The translations under genes were made by a program, and so were the position numbers. From an uncultured Erysipelotrichaceae bacterium (GTDB taxonomy: Bacteria; Bacillota_I; Bacilli_A; RF39; UBA660), in NCBI GenBank assembly GCA_902783215.1, contig CACZQD010000069.1:1-10118 (forward strand): 10,118 nt of DNA. Direction: 5' to 3'. The notes beneath the pieces are model-generated. The model was not told where the DNA came from. It saw only the letters and a list, made by a program, of their open reading frames with translations, and did not search any database. Positions 1 through 6,372 of this stretch are shown here, piece after piece; the first letter of the stretch is position 1, and the number at the start of each line of letters is the position of its first letter.

Positions 1-312
1 ATCATAGTCTCCATCATTTACGACATCAAATGTATATGATACTGAATCTTTTGGTGTAGCTAATGTTATACTATAATCTTCTATTACAGTATTATTATTT
101 TGGATTGTTGGAGCTGTTACTACATTTGCTGTCCCTAATATGGTTGGACTTGATAAATTTGCAAAATGTATATCAAAGTTACTCTTTCTATTTATTCCTG
201 TTCCATTTATATTTAAATTACTTGTGAATGCTGCATATGCTATTGCTATTATTCCTACGAATATAAATGCACATGCTCCTATTAATAATTTCTTTCTATT
301 TCTTTCCATCAT
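1..312 (-). CDS. Exported surface-type protein, 5' part only (runs off left edge)
   Basis: An open frame of 104 codons begins at the ATG at 312-310 and is still open at base 1, so the C-terminus lies outside the window. The N-terminus is basic (residues 3-8, ERNRKK) and is followed by a hydrophobic segment (about residues 9-28) ending in AYA-AF, which looks like a signal-peptidase site or a membrane anchor. After it comes an Asn/Thr/Ser-rich stretch (SNLNINGTG), then segments that look like extracellular beta-strands (TFDVVNDGDYD at the cut end). This layout resembles SipW-dependent TasA/camelysin-like exported proteins, but I cannot assign a family. An AGGAG lies at 320-324, 7 nt before the ATG at 312; a second ATG at 309 is a possible alternative start. 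A sigma-A promoter sits directly upstream (338-366), so the gene is its own transcription unit. The function is unknown: secretion or surface location is inferred, not shown. Confidence 0.8.
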   Translation of the reverse strand, partial: MMERNRKKLLIGACAFIFVGIIAIAYAAFTSNLNINGTGINRKSNFDIHFANLSSPTILGTANVVTAPTIQNNNTVIEDYSITLATPKDSVSYTFDVVNDGDYD

Positions 313-337
313 AATTACTCTCCTACTTTCTATATTA

Positions 338-366
338 ATTATACTTTAATTGTTTTATTATATCAA
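338..366 (-). promoter_or_regulatory. Sigma-A promoter of the left-edge exported protein gene
   Basis: On the minus strand a TTGATA -35 (361-366) and a TATAAT -10 (338-343) are separated by exactly 17 bp (344-360). This matches the sigma-A consensus at 11 of 12 positions. The -35 begins right after the stop codon of the zinc-ribbon gene (367-369), and the predicted start site near 331 would give a short leader carrying the Shine-Dalgarno sequence at 318-324. Confidence 0.75.
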
Positions 367-1311
367 TTAATTTGGTACTACAAATTTATTTATTTTCCAT
401 GTATTATCTTCTTTAGTTATTTCAAAATCTTTATCTACTGTTTTAGTAGTTGTTTTATCATTACATTCTTGATCACCAGTTAAATTAGAACAATAATTAG
501 ATGTAGCTGTAAATTTAATATAAGCTAATTCATTAGATTTTATTTTTAGTGTAGTTTTACCATAAGTTAAGTCTTTTTCTTGACTACATTTATTTACATC
601 ATAATATTTATCATTTAAGGTATGGTTTTCAAAAATATCATTAAATTTTAGTGTTTTATCTTTATATTCATAAGTAAAATCTTCTGTAAAGTTATTTAAT
701 ATATCTTGATAATTAGTTATTTCAAAACCTTTTAAGTTATTACCTAAGTCTGTTTCTTCTTCACTGTATTTAAAATTATTACACCAAACTGTATTCAAGG
801 CATAATTCCATAGATAGTTACCTACTCCTAATGCTTCTTGATCTGTTAGTAAATATTCAGTTACTAATTGTACTTCTTCTTTTGTTTTTGTTTTGACTTT
901 AACTTTGGTTTGTTTATTAAAGAATTTATCATAAACTATGAAACCTGATAATCCTAGTATTATTAAAATAAGAAATATTGGAAAGATTGATATCTTTCTT
1001 TTTTTCTTTTTAGGTTTAGTTTCTTTCTTTTCTTTTACTGACTCAACTGGTAGTTGTTGACTTACTGTTTCTTCTTGAACTAAAGCTTGTGGTTCTGGTT
1101 GTATATTAATTTGTGGTTGTTCTGTTACTTGTTGAACTTGATTAATTTGTGTTTCTTTATTAACTGATACTTCTTGGTTAGTTTGAGGATACATGTCAAC
1201 GTTCCCAGCTGATATATTTATATTTTCATATTCTGGTAACGGAAAATTACAATATGGACAATGTGTTAGACCGGTATTGATTTCTTTTCCACAATTAGGG
1301 CAATGATTCAT
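367..1311 (-). CDS. Zinc-ribbon membrane protein of unknown function
   Basis: The 314-residue protein starts with a zinc ribbon whose four Cys are C4, C7, C18 and C21 (CPNCG and CPYC knuckles). A Gln/Glu/Val-rich, probably disordered linker (about 35-95) and a Lys-rich patch (94-106) precede one membrane helix (about 108-127). The rest (about 130-314) is predicted to face outward and holds four Cys (C177, C242, C274, C283) that could pair as disulfides. Positive residues on the N-terminal side of the helix fit an inside zinc ribbon and outside C-terminal domain. The domain order is like that of Bacillus YvbJ and staphylococcal TcaA, but I see no sequence basis for homology beyond the plan. 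GGAG at 1319-1322 sits 7 nt before the ATG. Only 26 nt separate it from the yutD-like gene upstream, so they are probably cotranscribed. The function is unknown. Confidence 0.85.
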   Translation of the reverse strand: MNHCPNCGKEINTGLTHCPYCNFPLPEYENINISAGNVDMYPQTNQEVSVNKETQINQVQQVTEQPQINIQPEPQALVQEETVSQQLPVESVKEKKETKPKKKKRKISIFPIFLILIILGLSGFIVYDKFFNKQTKVKVKTKTKEEVQLVTEYLLTDQEALGVGNYLWNYALNTVWCNNFKYSEEETDLGNNLKGFEITNYQDILNNFTEDFTYEYKDKTLKFNDIFENHTLNDKYYDVNKCSQEKDLTYGKTTLKIKSNELAYIKFTATSNYCSNLTGDQECNDKTTTKTVDKDFEITKEDNTWKINKFVVPN

Positions 1312-1337
1312 AATACAACTCCTTTTATTCTTTTATT

Positions 1338-1613
1338 TTATATTTTTTTCAGTAGAAAATAACTACATTCATAACTACATAAATTTTTAATATAGTCATC
1401 TTTAAATTTTATATCATTTATTCTTTTACACATTTTATTTTTTCTTTCACAAAAACCTTTTAATCTTAATTTACCATAAGACCAATCTCCTAATATATAA
1501 TCATAATCATAGAAGTAATCAGTATATTTTTCTTTTAAGGCTTCTATATCAAAACCATCTTTATATTCTTCTATAAGTTCATATTCTTTGTCTTCCAATT
1601 TTATTTTTTTCAT
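1338..1613 (-). CDS. yutD: YutD-family protein (DUF1027)
   Basis: This 91-residue protein matches the YutD/DUF1027 family from memory. It has the N-terminal YEL pattern (11-13), the family's hallmark block YDYILGDWSYGKLRLKGF (residues 37-54) and the closing C-S-Y-E-C-S-Y-FLL (79-88), which parallels the Cys-containing end of the Bacillus protein. Its length is close to that of the family core. The family is found across Bacilli and its biochemical role is not established. It lies 39 nt downstream of yunB; yutD and yunB also lie in one neighbourhood in B. subtilis, though with other genes between them. AAGGTG lies about 6 nt before the ATG, and an extended -10 promoter candidate is found at 1638-1646. 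The zinc-ribbon gene follows after 26 nt, so the two form a likely operon. Confidence 0.85.
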   Translation of the reverse strand: MKKIKLEDKEYELIEEYKDGFDIEALKEKYTDYFYDYDYILGDWSYGKLRLKGFCERKNKMCKRINDIKFKDDYIKNLCSYECSYFLLKKI

Positions 1614-1637
1614 TTATTCACCTTCTAAGATATATTA

Positions 1638-1646
1638 ATTATAACA
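1638..1646 (-). promoter_or_regulatory. Extended -10 promoter candidate for yutD and the zinc-ribbon gene
   Basis: The minus strand reads TGTTATAAT, a full extended -10 (TGn plus consensus TATAAT), in the 39-nt gap between yunB and the yutD-like gene. There is no good -35 at 16-18 bp upstream, where the sequence is the 3' end of yunB; extended -10 promoters tolerate this. The start site would fall near 1631, about 18 nt before the ATG. The identical 9-mer is found upstream of prfB. Confidence 0.55.
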
Positions 1647-1652
1647 CATTTT

Positions 1653-2390
1653 TTAATCAATTGGTATAGAAATTGAAGGATTATTTGTTCCTGAATAAAA
1701 TTGTGGTACATTACCCTGAACACTTTTAATAATTATTGGTACTTTATTATTTATGGAAGTTTTTTTACTAGTGAGTGGTAAAATAACTTCTATTTCTACT
1801 TTTATAGTTACATATACTTCAATTAAAGCATTATTTATTCCATAATTAGTTGTTTTAGTACTTATATCACTTTCAATTTCTCCAATAAAATTTAACTTAA
1901 CTGGTATTTTAGGCCCTATATTATTTAACAAACTATTATTAAATATTACTCCAGTGGGTATACGATAAATAATTCCTTTTTCTAAGTTCTTACGGTTATA
2001 AGTATCAACTAATTCATCAGATAATCTTAATGACTCTATATTACCGTCTTCAATAGCTTTAAGGTTTAATAAAACATTATTAGTAATAATTGTTAATGTT
2101 TTATTAACAACAACTGTATTAAACTCTAAAGATGTAATATTATCATTACTATCTTTAGTCATAGTAAATAGTTGATCAGATAATTCTTTATTAACATTTT
2201 TATTAATAGCATCATTAACTACTAAGGTAGCAAATTTCTTAGTTTCACTTTCTGCTACTTGCATAAATATAGGATTGACTTTTTTATTAATTATTTTAAA
2301 CAGTAAGATAATAGAAATAATAATCATAATTATTATAATAAATATACTATTTTTCTTTGTAAATTTATAAGGATATTTTATTTTTTTCAT
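1653..2390 (-). CDS. yunB: Sporulation protein YunB
   Basis: The 245-residue protein has a short basic N-terminus, one membrane helix (about 15-33) and a long domain predicted to lie outside. Two regions match my memory of Bacillus YunB. One is the post-membrane segment AESETKKFATLVVNDAINK (46-64). The other is the C-terminal part with RIPTGVIFNNSLLNNIGPKIP (about 143-163) and the VQGNVPQFYSG end (about 224-234). Its length is close to that of the B. subtilis protein (about 250 residues). YunB belongs to the mother-cell SigE regulon and is needed for normal sporulation; its molecular activity is not known. The chosen ATG has no Shine-Dalgarno sequence, and a 14-bp inverted repeat lies over the start codon. 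The next Met (M22) is inside the membrane helix, so a later start is unlikely. Confidence 0.85.
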   Translation of the reverse strand: MKKIKYPYKFTKKNSIFIIIIMIIISIILLFKIINKKVNPIFMQVAESETKKFATLVVNDAINKNVNKELSDQLFTMTKDSNDNITSLEFNTVVVNKTLTIITNNVLLNLKAIEDGNIESLRLSDELVDTYNRKNLEKGIIYRIPTGVIFNNSLLNNIGPKIPVKLNFIGEIESDISTKTTNYGINNALIEVYVTIKVEIEVILPLTSKKTSINNKVPIIIKSVQGNVPQFYSGTNNPSISIPID

Positions 2391-2412
2391 ATTTCATGAT
2401 ATGAAAAAAATA
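2379..2412. repeat. 14-bp perfect inverted repeat over the yunB start codon
   Basis: Arms 2379-2392 (TATTTTTTTCATAT) and 2399-2412 (ATATGAAAAAAATA) are exact reverse complements with a 6-nt loop (2393-2398). The yunB ATG (2388-2390) is inside one arm. In a transcript that reads through, the hairpin would hide the start codon; as DNA it could be an operator dyad. The outer arm shares bases with the terminator hairpin at 2404-2429, so the two structures exclude each other. Confidence 0.7.
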
Positions 2413-2429
2413 TGACAGATATCATATTT
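2404..2429 (-). terminator. AT-rich intrinsic terminator after the DUF4143 ATPase gene
   Basis: The minus-strand transcript can form an 8-bp stem (AAAUAUGA at 2429-2422 with UCAUAUUU at 2415-2408) with a 6-nt loop and four further U (2407-2404). It lies just after the ATPase stop codon (2433). The stem has only one G-C pair in eight, so it should be a weak or partial terminator. Confidence 0.5.
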
Positions 2430-2432
2430 AAT

Positions 2433-3644
2433 TTAGTTATTTTTTAATAACCAATCAATAATATTCATGTGAATAATACCATTTTGCGACATATCAAATT
2501 TATCCATAGAAATCACATATTTTGGATAATTATCTTTAATATTATCATACACTCCAAACTCTCTATTCATTACATTTTCATCTACTATGTAATAACATAC
2601 TTGATAATATTCTTTATTGCCATTTTTTAATGCAATAAAATCTATTTCACCATTATCAACATTACCAACAGTTACATCATATCCTCTGTATACTAATTCA
2701 TTATATACAATATTTTCTAAATATGCTCCTCTTTGTTCTTTTTTTGTTACATTTAAAATTTGACCCAAGCCTAAATCTGTTAAATAGTATTTATATTTAC
2801 CATTAAGTATTCTTTTACCTCTAACATCATATCTATCAACTTTACTAATTAAATATGCTTTAGACATATATTCTAGATAATTATATAAAGTAGTCTTACC
2901 AATACCTCTATCATCATTAACTTCAAAATATTTGACTAGGCTTTCTGCCGAAAAAGTTTGAGATGGTGTAGTAACAATATATTGAACTATTCTATTTAAT
3001 AAATCAACATCTGTTATATGAAATCTATTAATAATATCTTTGACCACTATTGAATTATATACATCTGTTAGATATGTCCTGACTTCGTCTTCATTATTCA
3101 AATTAAATCTTTGAGGCAAACCTCCCCACTTTACATAATCATCAAAAGGTTTTTCTAATTGATATTTATCTAATTCATAATTTTTAAACTCACATACTTC
3201 CTTAAAAGTAAATGGTTTAATTTCAAAACTTACATATCTCCCTGATAAAAGAGAAGCCAATTCTCCAGACAATAAATCACTATTCGAACCTGTAATAAAA
3301 ATAGATATATTATCTCCATATTTTGCTTTATATGAATTCACTGTTTTTTCCCATTTTTCAATATACTGTATTTCATCAAAAAACAAATAATATTTATTTT
3401 CATTAATAATTCTTTCTTTTATATATAAATCTAAATCCTTAAATGTTTTAATATTTTCATAATCAGATAATTCAAAATTGATATATATTATATTATCATC
3501 CAATACACCTAATTTTTTAATTTCAGCAACTATTTGATTTAATATAACTGATTTTCCACACCTTCTAATTCCGGTAATGACTTTAATTAAATCTTGATCA
3601 TAAAAAGGTCTAATTTTTTTTAAATATTTTTCTCTTATAACCAT
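2433..3644 (-). CDS. AAA_14/DUF4143 family ATPase
   Basis: The 403-residue protein has the full layout of this family. It carries a Walker A G-I-R-R-C-G-K-S (25-32), a Walker B LFFDEIQ (87-93), a sensor-like TGSNS (118-122), LSGRY (133-137) and GGLP (174-177). A winged-helix-like middle follows, then a C-terminal DUF4143 domain of restriction-endonuclease-like fold with E310, D335 in GEIDFI and YYQVC (346-350). The usual catalytic Lys of a PD-(D/E)xK core appears to be Gln348, so nuclease activity is doubtful. The family is abundant and often present in many copies in host-associated bacteria; its role is unknown. The start is well supported: GAGGAGGAA (3650-3658) lies close before the ATG at 3644. 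The gene has its own consensus promoter and terminator and sits between ftsX and yunB with no functional link to either, which suggests a later insertion. Confidence 0.9.
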   Translation of the reverse strand: MVIREKYLKKIRPFYDQDLIKVITGIRRCGKSVILNQIVAEIKKLGVLDDNIIYINFELSDYENIKTFKDLDLYIKERIINENKYYLFFDEIQYIEKWEKTVNSYKAKYGDNISIFITGSNSDLLSGELASLLSGRYVSFEIKPFTFKEVCEFKNYELDKYQLEKPFDDYVKWGGLPQRFNLNNEDEVRTYLTDVYNSIVVKDIINRFHITDVDLLNRIVQYIVTTPSQTFSAESLVKYFEVNDDRGIGKTTLYNYLEYMSKAYLISKVDRYDVRGKRILNGKYKYYLTDLGLGQILNVTKKEQRGAYLENIVYNELVYRGYDVTVGNVDNGEIDFIALKNGNKEYYQVCYYIVDENVMNREFGVYDNIKDNYPKYVISMDKFDMSQNGIIHMNIIDWLLKNN

Positions 3645-3664
3645 ATTTATTCCTCCTCATATAA

Positions 3665-3693
3665 ATTATATACCATTTATTTTTAATTGTCAA
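3665..3693 (-). promoter_or_regulatory. Consensus sigma-A promoter of the DUF4143 ATPase gene
   Basis: The minus strand has TTGACA (3688-3693) and TATAAT (3665-3670) separated by exactly 17 bp: a 12 of 12 match to the sigma-A consensus. The expected start site near 3658 leaves a very short leader with the Shine-Dalgarno sequence almost at the 5' end. It is the strongest-looking promoter in the window. Confidence 0.88.
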
Positions 3694-3742
3694 TTTTGTC
3701 CTATAGACAAGACAAAATCACTTATTTTGATAATTTTGTCCT
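3692..3742. repeat. Repeated TTTTGTC half-sites next to the ATPase promoter
   Basis: The heptamer TTTTGTC occurs at 3694-3700 and 3734-3740 on the plus strand and inverted (GACAAAA) at 3711-3717. The two forward copies belong to an exact 11-bp direct repeat, AATTTTGTCCT (3692-3702 and 3732-3742), offset by 40 bp. The first copy overlaps the last two bases of the -35 (3692-3693). This is the pattern of a regulator binding region, but no known operator is recognised. The rest of the gene-free stretch (3743-3860) is AT-rich and holds only a short TTATTATTATTC repeat. Confidence 0.5.
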
Positions 3743-3864
3743 GTGGAAAAGATGCAAATAAAATAATATTTCTTATTATTATTCTTTATTAATTTTTTAT
3801 TATTATTCCTATGTATTAATTACTAAAACCAATATTCTATCGGTATCAATAACATACAACAAAG

Positions 3865-3893
3865 AAACTTCTCACCAAGTTGGTGAAAAGTTT
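3865..3893 (-). terminator. Intrinsic terminator of the prfB-yitT-ftsE-ftsX operon
   Basis: Arms 3865-3878 and 3880-3893 form a 14-bp stem, centred on 3879, starting 11 nt after the ftsX stop codon. On the minus transcript all pairs are Watson-Crick except one G-U wobble (3871/3887); on the plus strand the same position is a C-A mismatch. A U-rich tail (UUU C UUU G UU) follows on the minus side. The plus side has a run of six T, so it may also stop transcription in that direction. Confidence 0.8.
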
Positions 3894-3904
3894 TTTAATA
3901 TTTA

Positions 3905-4810
3905 TCATATTTTTAAGTATTTTCTTACAGCTCTCCAGCTTCCAAACATTCCTACTAACATACCTAGTCCTAAAAGTAATAAACATACATAATAGATAAA
4001 TGGAGATGGTTGTACTAATTGAATAAATTGTGAGAACATTTTTCCATCAAAATGTTTATATAATTCTTTATATCCAATGATTGTTAATATTATTGGAAGA
4101 ATTGATCCTAAAGCTCCTAGGAATAACCCTTCAAAAATAAATGGTATTTTTATATTTAAATTAGAAGCTCCAACTAATCGCATAATCTCTATTTCTCTTC
4201 TTCTTGAGAAAATAGTAATTTTTATAGTATTAGCTATCAAAAAGGCATTAACGACAATTAAAGCAACAACAATACCAATACATATTTTTCGAACCATATC
4301 AAACATGCTTACTAATTGTTCAACCATTCCTTCTCCATATTTAACACTACTAATTCCATCTATATCTTGTATTTTTTTTGCAGTATTCCCTATTTTATCA
4401 ATATTAGTTACTTTAACTTGATAAGTATTTTGAATTGGAGTAGAATCATCACTCCAATCTTTCATAATATCAGAGAAAACTTCTGATGTATCCATCATTT
4501 CTTTAGATATTTCTTTTTTATCATGAAAACTTACATTTTTCTTTTCAACATTATCTAGTTCTAATATTTTAGTTTCAATTTCGCTTATTTTATCTTCATC
4601 AGCATCATTATCAATAAAAGCAACAATAGTAACATCTTTTTCTACTAAACTAGTAAAATTATTAACATTATATGATAATAAAACTGATATAGATACAACA
4701 ATTAAAGTAATTGTAATACAAGATATTGAAGCTAGTGATAAAGAGAAGTTTCTAAAGACACTTTTAATGGAGTCTCTTAAATTTCTTGAAAAAATTCTTA
4801 GCGCTTTCAT
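3905..4810 (-). CDS. ftsX: Cell-division ABC transporter permease FtsX
   Basis: The 301-residue protein has the four-helix FtsX plan. TM1 (about 24-46) is followed by a large outside loop (about 47-172) that in Firmicutes receives or activates a peptidoglycan hydrolase partner. TM2 (about 175-197) leads into the conserved inside segment FSRRREIEIMRLVGAS (201-216). TM3 (about 223-246) and TM4 (about 272-291) complete it. With FtsE it forms a membrane complex that transmits ATP hydrolysis to cell-wall hydrolases; in B. subtilis the partner is CwlO, and FtsEX also affects entry into sporulation. The ATG overlaps the ftsE stop by 4 nt (ATGA), and AGGGGAG lies 8 nt upstream, so translation is probably coupled. 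It ends in TGA and is the last gene of the operon. The ctpB gene that follows ftsX in B. subtilis is absent here. Confidence 0.95.
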   Translation of the reverse strand: MKALRIFSRNLRDSIKSVFRNFSLSLASISCITITLIVVSISVLLSYNVNNFTSLVEKDVTIVAFIDNDADEDKISEIETKILELDNVEKKNVSFHDKKEISKEMMDTSEVFSDIMKDWSDDSTPIQNTYQVKVTNIDKIGNTAKKIQDIDGISSVKYGEGMVEQLVSMFDMVRKICIGIVVALIVVNAFLIANTIKITIFSRRREIEIMRLVGASNLNIKIPFIFEGLFLGALGSILPIILTIIGYKELYKHFDGKMFSQFIQLVQPSPFIYYVCLLLLGLGMLVGMFGSWRAVRKYLKI

Positions 4811-5493
4811 TTATGATACTCCCCTTCCTGATAATCTTTTAAAATTCGACCCGATTCCAACAAAATTGTTCTTTTTTTCATTTTATCAACTATATTAATA
4901 TCGTGTGTTACCATTAAAACAGTTGTACCAAGTTGATTAATTGATTCTAAAACTCGCATTATTTCCATACTTTTTTTAGGATCTAAGTTTCCTGTTGGTT
5001 CATCACAGATAAGTAATTTTGGACCATTAACTATAGCTCTAGCAATGGCAACTCTTTGTTGTTCTCCACCAGATAATTGATTTGGATAATGCTTAGCTTT
5101 ATTTTTAAGTCCTACTAATTCTAAAACTTTAACAACCTTTTTATGTATTTCTTCTTTAGTTAAACCAAATACTTCTAAAGCAAAAGCTACGTTTTCATAA
5201 GCAGTTAGTTTAGGTAATAATTGATAATCTTGAAAAACTACTCCAATTTTTCTTCTTAATTTATAAACTTTTCTATTTCTTAATTTAGCTACATCAATAC
5301 CTCCAACAAGTATTTTTCCTCTAGTTGGTTTTTCTTCTCGATATAACATTTTTATTAATGTAGATTTACCACATCCTGTTTCTCCTATAATAAAGACAAA
5401 CTCTCCTTTTTTGATGTTTAAATCTAAATCATATATAGCTGTTACACCATTTTTATAAGTTTTATTAACATTTCTTAATCTTATTAAATCCAT
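4807..5493 (-). CDS. ftsE: Cell-division ABC transporter ATPase FtsE
   Basis: The 228-residue protein is a complete ABC ATPase of the usual FtsE length. It has a Walker A GETGCGKST (37-45), a Q-loop Q88 in VVFQDYQLL, a signature LSGGEQQR (140-147), a Walker B LLICDEP (160-166), a D-loop NLD (169-171) and an H-loop His197. VFQDYQLLP and its place directly before ftsX separate it from other small ABC ATPases such as LolD or MacB types. The Walker A has G-E-T-G-C where many family members have G-x-S-G-A, a conservative change that keeps the GKST core. It works on the inner face of the membrane as partner of FtsX. The ATG follows the YitT-family gene stop after 3 nt, with GGAGG inside the end of that gene. 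Confidence 0.95.
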   Translation of the reverse strand: MDLIRLRNVNKTYKNGVTAIYDLDLNIKKGEFVFIIGETGCGKSTLIKMLYREEKPTRGKILVGGIDVAKLRNRKVYKLRRKIGVVFQDYQLLPKLTAYENVAFALEVFGLTKEEIHKKVVKVLELVGLKNKAKHYPNQLSGGEQQRVAIARAIVNGPKLLICDEPTGNLDPKKSMEIMRVLESINQLGTTVLMVTHDINIVDKMKKRTILLESGRILKDYQEGEYHK

Positions 5494-5496
5494 AAA

Positions 5497-6372
5497 TTAT
5501 GCTCCTCCTGACACTTCATATGAATCCGTTACCAAGAAAAAGGCATTTGGATCCAACTTCTTAATTTCTTCTTTTACAGCATGATATTCTCTTGTAGGAA
5601 TTATACACATAATAACCTTTTGATTATCACCTGTATATCCTCCACGTCCTTGTAAGACTGTTACACCATGATTTAGCTTTTGAATTAAGTACTTTTTCAC
5701 ACTAGTCTCATTATCCGTTATAATGTAGAATACTTTTGATTGTGATATTCCAATAATCACTTTATCAGATATTAAACTAACAATATATAAAGTAATAATA
5801 GAATAAACCATAACTTCAAATCCAAAAGCTAAACTACATAAAACAATAACTAAACCATCAACAATTATCATTGCTTTTCCAATTGATAGCTTTAAATATT
5901 TACTAATGATTTGATCCAGAATATCAGTCCCACCAGTCGTATAACCAGATCGGAAAACTAGTCCTAAACCAAACCCTGTTGCAATCGCACCAGAAACAAC
6001 CATTACAATAACCTCTAAATTAGATATGTGAACATGTGGTACCATCCATTCCGTAAAATGGATACATAAAGGATAAATTATAGAACCTAAAGCAGATCTA
6101 GCTGTTACTTTTTTTCCTAAAAGAATGTAACTCAATAGTAATAACAAAATATTAGCTATTAAGATAAATAAATAGTTTTGAACATTAAAAATTTTATGAA
6201 CAACAATTGCTACTCCACCAATACCATACATAGCATTAGTAGCTTTCATAAAAATATTATAAGCAACTGATATAATAAAAATCCCTGATAAAAATTGTGC
6301 GAATCTCACTATTTTACTTTGCTGAACATCATTGACAGTTTGTACATGTTCTTTCTTTCTTTTAAATATCAT
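5497..6372 (-). CDS. YitT family membrane protein (DUF161/DUF2179), YvjA-like
   Basis: The 291-residue protein has an N-terminal membrane part with several helices (about 22-42, 65-85, 120-140, 166-186 and 188-208) and the YitT-family block RSGYTTGGTDIL (141-152). A soluble C-terminal DUF2179 domain (about 212-288) follows, with the typical GRGGYTGDNQKVIMC (242-256) and a DPNAFFLVTDSYEV end. Both parts and the length fit the family. Its biochemical function is not established. The position between prfB and ftsEX is that of B. subtilis yvjA, so it is probably the YvjA ortholog; paralogs are common, so I leave the symbol blank. The start ATG overlaps the prfB stop by 4 nt (ATGA), with AGAGGTG 5 nt or so before it, so it is probably translationally coupled to prfB. 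Confidence 0.9.
   Translation of the reverse strand: MIFKRKKEHVQTVNDVQQSKIVRFAQFLSGIFIISVAYNIFMKATNAMYGIGGVAIVVHKIFNVQNYLFILIANILLLLLSYILLGKKVTARSALGSIIYPLCIHFTEWMVPHVHISNLEVIVMVVSGAIATGFGLGLVFRSGYTTGGTDILDQIISKYLKLSIGKAMIIVDGLVIVLCSLAFGFEVMVYSIITLYIVSLISDKVIIGISQSKVFYIITDNETSVKKYLIQKLNHGVTVLQGRGGYTGDNQKVIMCIIPTREYHAVKEEIKKLDPNAFFLVTDSYEVSGGA

Noticed and set aside
140..349. Plus-strand open frame of 69 codons
   Set aside because: It is antisense to the left-edge exported protein gene, which has a promoter, Shine-Dalgarno sequence and sensible signal segment; the plus frame has none of these.
2391..2432. Classic attenuator controlling yunB
   Set aside because: The alternative pairing segment lies downstream of the U tract, so it would be made too late to prevent termination in the usual way; only start-codon masking remains plausible.
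2433..3644. DUF4143 ATPase as part of a phage-defence system
   Set aside because: It stands alone, with no toxin, nuclease partner, methylase or mobile element beside it, so there is nothing in the window to support that role.
3773..3808. 12-bp direct repeat TTATTATTATTC (3773-3784 and 3797-3808)
   Set aside because: It is simple AT-rich sequence that can arise by chance; no promoter element or structure depends on it.
4077..4421. Plus-strand open frame of 114 codons
   Set aside because: It lies wholly antisense within ftsX, an unmistakable gene, and its product looks like no protein family.
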